A DNA stretch of 64,000 bases from Limnocylindrus sp040397235 (GTDB taxonomy: Bacteria > Chloroflexota > Limnocylindria > Limnocylindrales > Limnocylindraceae), in the NCBI GenBank assembly GCA_040397235.1, contig JBBAWH010000001.1, positions 62,001 to 126,000 of the forward strand, written 5' to 3'. A program made the translations under genes and the position numbers. Below, piece by piece: positions 55,816-63,485 of the stretch (positions within the stretch are counted from its first letter, which is position 1; each line of letters starts with the position of its first letter). Under the pieces are notes generated by a model that worked only from the letters and a program-made list of their open reading frames with translations, did not search any database and had not been told where the DNA came from.

Positions 55816-55821
55816 TAGAAT
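55816..55821 (+). promoter_or_regulatory. Putative -10 element of efp
   Basis: TAGAAT lies 5 nt after the peptidase stop. The transcript would start near 55828 and have a leader of about 47 nt with a GAGGGGAG ribosome site, so efp looks leadered. Confidence 0.45.
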
Positions 55822-55874
55822 GCAGAAGATGCACACGGCGCCGCAGCGTTCGGCCGAGTAGAGGGGAGTTCGAC

Positions 55875-56432
55875 ATGATCTCAACCGGTGAACTGAAGAA
55901 GGGCGTCGTGATTGAGCTTGAGGGTGACCTCTGGCAGATCCTTGACTATCACCACATCAAGATGGGGCGTGGCTCTGCGCAGGTTCGCATTAAGTTCCGC
56001 AACGTTCGCAAGCAGTCCATCGTTGAGAAGACCTTCCAGGCGGGCGAGAAGTTCCCGCGCGCCACGATGGAGCGCCGCACGGCACAGTTCCTCTTCTCCG
56101 AGGGCGACGACTACACCTTCATGGATACAGAGACCTACGACCAGTTCGTGATCACCGCTACGCAGCTTGGAGATGCCAAGGACTACATCAAGGACGGCCT
56201 GCAGCTCGACCGCATCAGCTACGAGGGCGAGACGCTCGGCGTTGAGCTGCCGATCAACCTTGATCTCAAGGTCGCGGAAACCGATCCCGGCTTCGCTGGC
56301 GACACGGCGACTGGCACACGAAAGCCGGCAACCCTCGAGACAGGTCTGGTCGTCCAGGTACCGCTCTTCGTTAGCGTGGGTGACGTCATTCGCGTTGATA
56401 CACGAACGGGCGAGTACCAGACGCGCGTCTGA
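55875..56432 (+). CDS. efp: Translation elongation factor P
   Basis: The protein has 185 residues, the normal EF-P length with KOW-like, OB and C-terminal domains. It relieves ribosome stalling at proline runs. The tip loop reads KMGRGSAQV, so the modified position is Arg32 and not the Lys found in E. coli or Bacillus EF-P. Arg at this site is rhamnosylated by EarP in some Proteobacteria; no such gene is in the window. The C-terminal VSVGDVIRVDTRTGEYQTRV is typical. A clear ribosome site (GAGGGGAG) precedes ATG 55875. Confidence 0.95.
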   Translation: MISTGELKKGVVIELEGDLWQILDYHHIKMGRGSAQVRIKFRNVRKQSIVEKTFQAGEKFPRATMERRTAQFLFSEGDDYTFMDTETYDQFVITATQLGDAKDYIKDGLQLDRISYEGETLGVELPINLDLKVAETDPGFAGDTATGTRKPATLETGLVVQVPLFVSVGDVIRVDTRTGEYQTRV

Positions 56433-57700
56433 ACCAGTTTGACGCTCCCGTCGAGGCGCTCAGCGTCTCCGATGTCGCCGCCCGCATTAAGGAGCGCATC
56501 AGCGCCGACCCGTCGTTAACCGATTGTGTTGTCGTTGGCGAGGTGCAGAGTGCCATGCGCAGCTCCGCTGGACATGAGTACCTCACCCTTCGAGATGAAG
56601 AGTCCACACTCGATGTAGTTCGCTTCCGCGGAGCGATTCGTCCCGGTGAAGAGACGCCAGCGGTCGGCGAGATTGTTGTTGTCCGTGGCCGCATCGATCT
56701 CTATAGCCCGCGGAGCCGCTATCAGCTGGTCGCCACAACCGTGGAGCGAGCGGGTGGGATGGGCCTCCTCTCGCGAGAGCTTGAGGCACTGAAGCGCACG
56801 CTGCAGGCAGAGGGCCTCTTTGATACGGCCCGTAAGCGGCCGATCCCGCATGCGCCACGCGGCATTGGTCTGATCACCTCCACCTCTGGCGCTGTGCTGC
56901 ACGACGTGTTGCGGGTGCTACGCCGCGAGGCGCCACTGGCTCGCTTGGTCGTTGTGCACACCGCGGTGCAAGGGGCTGGCGCACCCGAAGAGATCGCCAA
57001 GGCGATCGCACGAATTGACGCCTGCGCTGTGAAGGAGCGACGCAGCGGTCGCCCCGACGCGATCAGCGTGCTGCTCTTGGCGCGTGGTGGCGGATCGAGT
57101 GACGATCTTGGTGCCTTCAATGTTGAGGGGGTGCTGCGTGCCATCGCCGCCGCTGCAACCCCAATCGTCTCTGCGGTCGGGCACGAATCGGATGTGACCC
57201 TTGCTGATCTGGTGGCGGATCTGCGCGCTGGCACACCGAGCATCGGCGCCGCCGCACTTTCGAGTGATCTGCTGCAGTCGCGGCATGACGTCGCGCGGCT
57301 GCGTGATCGCGGCGGTAGAGCGCTGGCGTTTGCTGTCGACCGTGCCGAGCGTCGCCTGCACGAGGTGGCGCGAGCCCTTGATGATGTCAGTCCGCTCGAC
57401 CGGATCGAGCGAGCGCAAGAGCGCGTCGCGCAGCTCTCCGATGACCTGACGCGCGCAGCCCTCGCGAGCCTCCAGGGGTCGGCGAACGCTCTCGGGCAGC
57501 TGAACCTCCTTCTCGGTGCCCTCTCACCCCTGCGGGTTCTCGCACGCGGATACGCGATTGTGGCGGGGGATGGGGGAAGGGCGGTACGCTCTTGGCGAGA
57601 TGCTCCCCTTGGGGCGTCGTTACATATCCGCCTGGCCAAGGGTGCCGTTCGGGCAACCGTGACAGAGCGAGCGAAGGGGGTGGCAGATGGCGAAGCGTAA
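56429..57700 (+). CDS. xseA: Exodeoxyribonuclease VII large subunit, apparent CTG start
   Basis: The protein has 423 residues if it begins at CTG 56429. The N-terminal OB-fold that binds DNA is clearly encoded upstream of the first usual start (GTG 56543): LSVSDVAARIKERISADPSL, then VVVGEVQSAM. That frame has no ATG, GTG or TTG back to a TGA stop at 56396; CTG 56429 overlaps the efp stop as CTGA, in the same geometry as other coupled genes here. The catalytic part has GLITSTSGAVLHD, ARGGGSSDDLGAFN and PIVSAVGHESDVTLAD. The tail shows long helices of the subunit. xseB overlaps its end. Confidence 0.85.
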   Translation: MNQFDAPVEALSVSDVAARIKERISADPSLTDCVVVGEVQSAMRSSAGHEYLTLRDEESTLDVVRFRGAIRPGEETPAVGEIVVVRGRIDLYSPRSRYQLVATTVERAGGMGLLSRELEALKRTLQAEGLFDTARKRPIPHAPRGIGLITSTSGAVLHDVLRVLRREAPLARLVVVHTAVQGAGAPEEIAKAIARIDACAVKERRSGRPDAISVLLLARGGGSSDDLGAFNVEGVLRAIAAAATPIVSAVGHESDVTLADLVADLRAGTPSIGAAALSSDLLQSRHDVARLRDRGGRALAFAVDRAERRLHEVARALDDVSPLDRIERAQERVAQLSDDLTRAALASLQGSANALGQLNLLLGALSPLRVLARGYAIVAGDGGRAVRSWRDAPLGASLHIRLAKGAVRATVTERAKGVADGEA

Positions 57701-57974
57701 GGTCACCCCAGCACGTGGCGCCCGCCATGCAGACGCGAACGCCGCGCTTCCGGCGACCTTCGAGGCGACCGTTGCGGAACTTCGCTCCATCGTTGATGAT
57801 CTTGAGACGAAAGATGCAGATCTTGAGGCTGCAGTAGGGCAGTACGAACGGGGCGTCACGCTCCAGAAGCACGCTGAGGCGCAGTTGCAGGCTGCACGCC
57901 TGCGAGTCGAAGAGCTGCTCCCAGATGGATCAACGGCGCTGACTGATGACGAAGAGGAGGACGAGGATGCCTGA
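57687..57974 (+). CDS. xseB: Exodeoxyribonuclease VII small subunit
   Basis: The protein has 95 residues. The conserved central part, TFEATVAELRSIVDDLETKD, DLEAAVGQYERGVTL and a helix ending in RVEELL, is that of XseB, which binds the long helices of XseA. The tail is very acidic (TDDEEEDEDA). The gene overlaps xseA by 14 nt and dxs by 8 nt. Confidence 0.92.
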   Translation: MAKRKVTPARGARHADANAALPATFEATVAELRSIVDDLETKDADLEAAVGQYERGVTLQKHAEAQLQAARLRVEELLPDGSTALTDDEEEDEDA

Positions 57975-59937
57975 CGAAGGGGTCGCACTGCGCGCCGTTG
58001 GCGCCGACTCACTGCTCGCTCGCCTCGACGGCCCCGCCGGACTCAAGTCGCTCTCAAGCGCAGAGCTCGACCAGATCGCAGAGCAGCTTCGCACCGCCAT
58101 CATCGCCACGACCGCCGTTACGGGCGGACACCTCGGGCCGAGCCTCGGCGTTGTGGAATTGACGGTCGCCCTTCACCGGGTGATGAACTCGCCGGTGGAC
58201 CGCATCGTCTTTGACACCGGACACCAGGCGTACCCACATAAGTTGCTGACTGGCCGCCTTGCGCGGTTCGGTACGCTGCGACAACTCGGCGGCATCGGTG
58301 GCTTCCCACGACGCACCGAGTCTCCACACGATGTGTTTGATGGCGGGCATGCTGGCACCGGAATTTCGATCGGCCAGGGGCTGGCGTTAGCGCGCGATGT
58401 TCGCGGCAGCAACGAGAAGGTCGCGGTCATCGTTGGCGACGCGGCACTGATGAGCGGCCTCAGCCTGGAGGCACTCAACGATATTGGCGATCGCGGCACA
58501 CCGCTGCTGATCGTGCTCAACGACAACGAGATGTCCATCTCGCCAACCGTCGGGGCAATCTCCACCTATCTCTCAAAGGTGAAGCTCTCAGGACGTTGGC
58601 GCGAGAGTAAGGGCTGGTACGACCGCACCATCTCGCGCGTGCCGCTCGTTGGCACGCAACTTGCTGCATGGTCGAAGAGCCTGCGCCGCTCCGTCGTCTC
58701 CTTCGTGCAAGAGCCAGGGCGCCTCTTTGAAGACCTCGGTATCACCTACGTCGGCGTGCTTGATGGGCACAACCGAGCGCAACTCGAAGAGGCGTTCGCG
58801 AAGGCCTTCACCATGAACGGCCCAGTGATCGTGCATGTGCGCACGCAGAAGGGTCGCGGCTATCGCCCAGCGGAGGTCGATCCAATCACCTTCCACGGCG
58901 CAGCACTCCCCAAGGTTCCGGTTGGCGCCACCGATAGCTACGGCAAGGCGGGTGCGGATCCAATCGCGACGCCGGCCAAGGTACCGAACTACACCTCATT
59001 CTTCGCCGCTGAGGTGGTTGCCGCCGCTGCGACCGACCGGCGCATTGTGGCCATTACGGCAGGGATGCCGACGGGGACCGGGCTCGACAAGTTCGCCACC
59101 GCCTATCCAGATCGCTTCTACGACGTGGGCATTGCCGAGCAGCACGCAATTGCTGCGGCGACCGGTATTGCCATGGGTGGTGGTCGTCCGGTGGTCGCGA
59201 TCTACTCAACCTTCCTGCAGCGAGCGTGGGACCAGATCGTGCACGACGTCTGCCAGAACGATCAGCCGGTGTTGATCGGGGTGGACCGTGCGGGCCTGGT
59301 TGGCGAAGATGGCACGAGCCATCAGGGCATGTTCATGCTTACCGCCCAGCGTCAGATTCCACGGCTCCTTGTTGCATCGCCGAAGGATGAGCAGCAGCTG
59401 CGCTCGCTTGTTCGCACCGCGCTGGCACAAGATCACCCATTCGCCCTGCACTACCCACGCGACAGCGTGGTGGGCGTTCCAGAGGTAGCGCCAACGATCC
59501 TGCCTGTTGGGGTTTCAGAGGTGCTCGAAGAGGGGAACCAGATCGCGATCATGGCCTTTGGGCCAATCATTCAGCGCGTCGCGCCGATCGCCGCACGCCT
59601 GCGCGCCGAGGGAATCTCCGTCGCGCTCGTGAACGCCATCTGGGCAAACCCGCTTGATCACGCAATGGTGCGCCGCTACGGCGAGACCGCTGACTTGATC
59701 GTGACGCTTGAAGAGAGCGTTGAGGCTGGTGGATTCGGTAGTGCCGTTGTGGAGTCGCTCGCAGCGCACGAAGCGGCAACTGGCCGCCGCGTCAAGGCTT
59801 CTATCGCCACGATCGGGATCCCGGCTGGCAGCTTCGTTGACCACGGCAGCGTTGCCGATCTCCGCACGCTGATCGGCCTCGACGAGGCTGGGATTGAGCG
59901 CCGTATTCGGGCCGCCTGGAGCGCGCGCAACCAGTAA
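57967..59937 (+). CDS. dxs: 1-deoxy-D-xylulose-5-phosphate synthase
   Basis: The protein has 656 residues and makes DXP from pyruvate and glyceraldehyde-3-phosphate, the first step of the MEP isoprenoid path and a source for thiamine and pyridoxal. Motifs include GHLGPSLGVVELTVAL, DTGHQAYPHK, the TPP region IVGDAALMSGLSLEAL to LNDNEMSIS (GDG of many enzymes is GDA here), YVGVLDGHN, VGIAEQHAIAAATG and DRAGLVGEDGTSHQG. ATG 57967 lies inside the end of xseB. The ispA gene, often between xseB and dxs, is absent. Confidence 0.94.
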   Translation: MPDEGVALRAVGADSLLARLDGPAGLKSLSSAELDQIAEQLRTAIIATTAVTGGHLGPSLGVVELTVALHRVMNSPVDRIVFDTGHQAYPHKLLTGRLARFGTLRQLGGIGGFPRRTESPHDVFDGGHAGTGISIGQGLALARDVRGSNEKVAVIVGDAALMSGLSLEALNDIGDRGTPLLIVLNDNEMSISPTVGAISTYLSKVKLSGRWRESKGWYDRTISRVPLVGTQLAAWSKSLRRSVVSFVQEPGRLFEDLGITYVGVLDGHNRAQLEEAFAKAFTMNGPVIVHVRTQKGRGYRPAEVDPITFHGAALPKVPVGATDSYGKAGADPIATPAKVPNYTSFFAAEVVAAAATDRRIVAITAGMPTGTGLDKFATAYPDRFYDVGIAEQHAIAAATGIAMGGGRPVVAIYSTFLQRAWDQIVHDVCQNDQPVLIGVDRAGLVGEDGTSHQGMFMLTAQRQIPRLLVASPKDEQQLRSLVRTALAQDHPFALHYPRDSVVGVPEVAPTILPVGVSEVLEEGNQIAIMAFGPIIQRVAPIAARLRAEGISVALVNAIWANPLDHAMVRRYGETADLIVTLEESVEAGGFGSAVVESLAAHEAATGRRVKASIATIGIPAGSFVDHGSVADLRTLIGLDEAGIERRIRAAWSARNQ

Positions 59938-60000
59938 CCCCCGCCGTTCGCTGTGCCGAGTGGACCCCTGCAGGGAACGCGAACGCTGTTTCCCATGTGC

Positions 60001-60006
60001 GATGAT
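60001..60006 (+). promoter_or_regulatory. Putative leaderless -10 element of nadK
   Basis: GATGAT is followed by 6 nt and ATG 60013. It is a weak match (positions 2, 5 and 6) in the 75-nt gap after dxs. Confidence 0.3.
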
Positions 60007-60012
60007 GTAGCC

Positions 60013-60846
60013 ATGCGCCGCTTCGGTTTTGTCTACAACCCGACCAACGACCTTGCCCAAGAGGCGTGGGATGAGGCCGCCGGTTGGTGTGCCGCAAACG
60101 GCGTTGAGTGCTGGGGGCACGCGGCCGAAGAGGTTGCCGCTGTACGGTCAGCGCTCCCTGGCACCGAGGTCCTGATCTCATTCGGTGGTGACGGTACCTT
60201 CTTGCGTGCCGCCTCTTCCGTTGCCGGTACCACCACCCCGCTGCTCGGCGTCAACCTTGGCAAGATCGGATTCCTTGCGCGCGCTGAGGCGTTTCAGATT
60301 GAGCCGACCCTCGACGCCCTCCATGCCAAGCGTTGGACGACGCAGCCCCGCATGGCACTCCGCGCGACCATTCACCATGGTGACGGTCGCACCGAACAGC
60401 TCGATGCCCTGAACGACGTGGTCGTCGCTCGCGGTCGCCTTCCACGCGTCCTTCGGCTCGATGTCGCCGTTGGTGAGAGCCACCTGGCCACCTACATCGC
60501 TGACGGCGTGATCGTCTCCTCGCCAACTGGCTCAACCGGCTACTCATTCTCAGCCGGCGGTCCAATCCTTGAGCCTACGAGTCGAAACCTCATCGTGACG
60601 CCGATTGCCGCGTATCTTGCAACGCTGCGCTCCGTCACCGTCTCTGCAACACAAACCGTAACTTGTACGGTGGTGCAGGGCGAAGATGCGGTGGTCTCTA
60701 TTGACGGTTGGATCGATCAGCCACTCAAGATTGGCGATCGCGTCTCCGTGACTGAAGCAGAGCAGCCAATCAACTTTGTTGAACTGCAGGGCGCCGCCCC
60801 ATTCTGGGATCTTGTCCGCCAGAAGGTCGACCTCCTCCCACGGTGA
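60013..60846 (+). CDS. nadK: NAD kinase
   Basis: The protein has 277 residues and phosphorylates NAD to NADP. The ATP/NAD kinase motifs are FGGDGTFLRAA (about 58-68), GVNLGKIGFL, ALNDVVVARG and IVSSPTGSTGYSFSAGGPI. ATG 60013 starts MRRFGFVYNPTND, typical of the family; a longer frame from 59953 would add 20 unlikely residues. It is followed by recN with a GTGA overlap, a pairing common in Gram-positive-like genomes; argR and tlyA, often nearby, are missing. Confidence 0.93.
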   Translation: MRRFGFVYNPTNDLAQEAWDEAAGWCAANGVECWGHAAEEVAAVRSALPGTEVLISFGGDGTFLRAASSVAGTTTPLLGVNLGKIGFLARAEAFQIEPTLDALHAKRWTTQPRMALRATIHHGDGRTEQLDALNDVVVARGRLPRVLRLDVAVGESHLATYIADGVIVSSPTGSTGYSFSAGGPILEPTSRNLIVTPIAAYLATLRSVTVSATQTVTCTVVQGEDAVVSIDGWIDQPLKIGDRVSVTEAEQPINFVELQGAAPFWDLVRQKVDLLPR

Positions 60847-62519
60847 GTGCGCCGAAGGGTTCGCATATTCGCGAGCTTGGCGTGGCGGGCCTCGCGATCA
60901 TCGATGCGGTTCGTGTGGAATTTGGGCTCGGCCTCACCGTGCTCACCGGCGAGACTGGGGCGGGGAAGTCACTCCTCGTTGACGCTCTCGCGCTCGCGCG
61001 CGGTGGCCGCGGAGACTCAGGGGCCGTACGCGCCGGATCCGACCGCCTCCGTGTCGATCTGCAAATTTCAGCGCAGGGTCGCGACCAGCTCGCCGTTCGT
61101 GAGGTGTACGCCGAGGGGCGCTCCGTTGCCCGCATTGACGACGAGTTGGTGACAATCGGCCGCCTCGCTGGCGAGATCGGCCCACTCATTGATATTCATG
61201 GCCAACATGACCAGCAGCGCCTCGGTGACCCTGGGCGGCAGCGCGAGCTGCTCGACCGATGGTCGAAGGCCGAGGGGCATCGTGCCGAGGTCGCCAGCCT
61301 CATTCAGCAGCGCGGCACCCTGCACGAGGAGCTCCAAGGCCTCGGTGGCGATGACGCGCGTCGTCTCGCCCTTTTGGAAGTTGCGCGCACGGAGCGAGAC
61401 GATCTTGAGGCCGCCGAGGTTCGCGAGGGCGAAGAGGCGGAGCTCAAGGAGGAGTTGCGTCGCGCCTCAAATAGCGAGCGCATCTCTGCCTTGCATGACG
61501 AGCTACGGGAGGCGTTGAACGAGGACCGCAGCGGCTTGCGAGCCCGCGCGGCGATCGCTGAACGGATTGCGCGAGAGTTGGCTCGGCTTGATGGCGACGC
61601 CGCAGCGCTGCAAGAGCGGGTCAGCGCACTCTCCATTGAGATCGACGACCTTGGGCGCGAAGCGGCGGGACTCACACCCTTCGCGGGAGGTGCGCGCAGC
61701 CTGGGTGAGCTTGAAGACCGGCTAGCTCTCCTGCTGGCGCTGCAGCGACGCTTCCGCACCGACGAGGCGGGTCTCCTTGTCGCGCTCACGCGTGCACGCG
61801 AAGAGGTGTCGCGTCTCGATGGCGCAGAGGAGCGCCGGAGCGAGATTACCGAGCAGCTCACTGCGCTCAACGCACGCATCGGCGAGGCCGCCACCGCACT
61901 TCGAACGGTGCGACGGGCGGGCGCCGCAACGCTGGCATCGGCGGTGAACGCAGCACTGACTGCGCTCGACCTGCCGTCAAGCTTCGCGATCCCGCTTGCG
62001 CCCCGCGGCGGCACAGATGGCGATCCACTCGTTGAGGGGGTGCCATGCGCCGTCGATCAGGGCGGCGGAGACGACGTTTCGTTCATGTTTGCCCCGAATG
62101 CGGGCGAGCCAGCCGGCCCCATTGCCAAGATTGCCTCTGGCGGCGAGTTGAGTCGAGTCTCGCTCGCGATTGAAGAGGCGCTCAGTGATGCAAGTGAGGC
62201 GCGCACCCTGGTCTTTGATGAGATTGACGCTGGACTTGGCGGGCGGGCGGGGGAGACTCTCGGGCGAAGCCTGCGTCGCATCTCTGCGCAGCACCAGGTC
62301 CTCTGCGTCACGCACCTGCCGCAGGTGGCGGCGCAAGCCGACATTCACCTGCGCGTCTCAAAGCGTGAGGTGGATGGTCGCACCCTGACGCAGGTGCAGC
62401 GCCTTACCGACGAGGAGCGGGTGGTAGAGCTTGCCGCAATGCTGGCCGGCGAAGGGGCTGGCAGCGGCGCAACCGCCGCCGCCAACGAACTCTTGGCCAA
62501 CGCACGTCGCGGCCGCTAA
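60843..62519 (+). CDS. recN: DNA repair protein RecN
   Basis: The protein has 558 residues of the SMC-like family that holds broken DNA ends. Walker A is GETGAGKSLLVDAL (about 37-50), followed by DIHGQHDQQRL. Long coiled coils (about 150-365) are interrupted by a hinge region. The C-terminal half has the ABC signature SGGELSRVSLA, Walker B TLVFDEIDAGLGGR and VTHLPQVAAQAD. The GTG start overlaps nadK. It is coupled to xerD by TAATG. Confidence 0.94.
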   Translation: MSAPKGSHIRELGVAGLAIIDAVRVEFGLGLTVLTGETGAGKSLLVDALALARGGRGDSGAVRAGSDRLRVDLQISAQGRDQLAVREVYAEGRSVARIDDELVTIGRLAGEIGPLIDIHGQHDQQRLGDPGRQRELLDRWSKAEGHRAEVASLIQQRGTLHEELQGLGGDDARRLALLEVARTERDDLEAAEVREGEEAELKEELRRASNSERISALHDELREALNEDRSGLRARAAIAERIARELARLDGDAAALQERVSALSIEIDDLGREAAGLTPFAGGARSLGELEDRLALLLALQRRFRTDEAGLLVALTRAREEVSRLDGAEERRSEITEQLTALNARIGEAATALRTVRRAGAATLASAVNAALTALDLPSSFAIPLAPRGGTDGDPLVEGVPCAVDQGGGDDVSFMFAPNAGEPAGPIAKIASGGELSRVSLAIEEALSDASEARTLVFDEIDAGLGGRAGETLGRSLRRISAQHQVLCVTHLPQVAAQADIHLRVSKREVDGRTLTQVQRLTDEERVVELAAMLAGEGAGSGATAAANELLANARRGR

Positions 62520-63457
62520 TGCCCACGGCGTCACGGAGCGAGATTGATCGCCTGATTGACTCCTGCATCCTCTATCTCGGAGTAGAACGAAACCTCGCGC
62601 CTCGCACCCTTGCTGCCTACCGCGGGGACTACCAGTCGTTTGCGGAATCACTCGGTGCGAGCGGTGCCTGGAAGAGTTCGGCCAAGGCGGCGCAGGAGTG
62701 GATCGCCCAGCCTGGCAACGCACTCTCCACCATGCGGCGGCGAGCTGCAGCGCTGCGCGTTCTCTATCGATTCGCTGAGGGCGAAGGGATCATCGCGCGC
62801 TCCATCAGTGATGAGATCGATCTGCCGCGATCGCGACGTACCCTGCCAACGGTGTTGGGCGTAGAAGAGGTTGAATGTCTACTGACGGCGCTGGGCACTC
62901 CCGCCGATGAGAGCGACATCGCTCGTGCGAATGCGGCGCGGAACCGCGCACTCGGTGAACTCCTCTACGGGTCGGGTGGTCGCGTCAGTGAGATCGTTGA
63001 TCTGGACCTGGACTCCGTGGATCTAGATGATGGATCAGTCCGTCTCTTCGGTAAGGGTCGACGGGAGCGGATCGTGCCCATTGGGGAGCCAGCCCTCGAT
63101 TCGATTCAGGCCTACCTCGGCCACTGGCGTGCGATTCATCAGCAGGCGCTGAGCCGTGCGAGCGGATCTGCCCCAGAGCCGAAGGCGCTCCTCTTGGCAC
63201 GCGGCGGCGTGCGCTTGCGTAGAGAGTCGGCCTGGTCTGCGATTCGTACTGCTGCCGTGGCGGCAAGCCTCGGACGTGAGATCCACCCCCACACGCTGCG
63301 CCACTCGTTTGCGACGCACCTCCTCGATGGCGGGGCAGACCTCCGTGTGGTGCAGGAACTCCTCGGCCATGCTGATATCGCAACGACTCAGCTCTACACC
63401 CACCTGCTCGGGAGCCACGTGCGAGATTCGTATCGGAAGGCCCACCCGCGGGCCTAG
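62519..63457 (+). CDS. xerD: Tyrosine recombinase XerD-type
   Basis: The protein has 312 residues. The catalytic set is complete: Arg in GSGGRVSEI, Lys in GKGRRERI, HTLRHS, GHADIA and Tyr in TTQLYTHL (near 292). It is about as long as XerC at 34.8 kb, and the region from HPHTLRHS to ELLGH is identical in both. The two should form the heterotetramer that acts at dif. Which of the two is C or D rests on gene order, so the labels could be reversed. No dif site was recognised in the window. Confidence 0.85.
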   Translation: MPTASRSEIDRLIDSCILYLGVERNLAPRTLAAYRGDYQSFAESLGASGAWKSSAKAAQEWIAQPGNALSTMRRRAAALRVLYRFAEGEGIIARSISDEIDLPRSRRTLPTVLGVEEVECLLTALGTPADESDIARANAARNRALGELLYGSGGRVSEIVDLDLDSVDLDDGSVRLFGKGRRERIVPIGEPALDSIQAYLGHWRAIHQQALSRASGSAPEPKALLLARGGVRLRRESAWSAIRTAAVAASLGREIHPHTLRHSFATHLLDGGADLRVVQELLGHADIATTQLYTHLLGSHVRDSYRKAHPRA

Positions 63458-63467
63458 GCAGCCCGCG
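63447..63467 (+). terminator. Hairpin at the xerD stop codon
   Basis: CGCGGGC (63447-63453) and GCCCGCG (63461-63467) form a perfect 7-bp G/C stem; the loop CTAGGCA contains the xerD stop. There is no T-run. It may help end the xerD transcript before the next promoter. Confidence 0.3.
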
Positions 63468-63473
63468 AGGCGG

Positions 63474-63479
63474 TAGGAT
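63474..63479 (+). promoter_or_regulatory. Putative leaderless -10 element of the last gene
   Basis: TAGGAT is followed by 6 nt and GTG 63486, the same arrangement as at 130, 7904 and 12019. Confidence 0.45.
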
Positions 63480-63485
63480 TCAGGG

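Noticed and set aside
59945..59995. Long-loop inverted repeat CGTTCGC/GCGAACG after dxs
   Set aside because: Loop is nearly 30 nt and there is no T-run; too weak to call a terminator.
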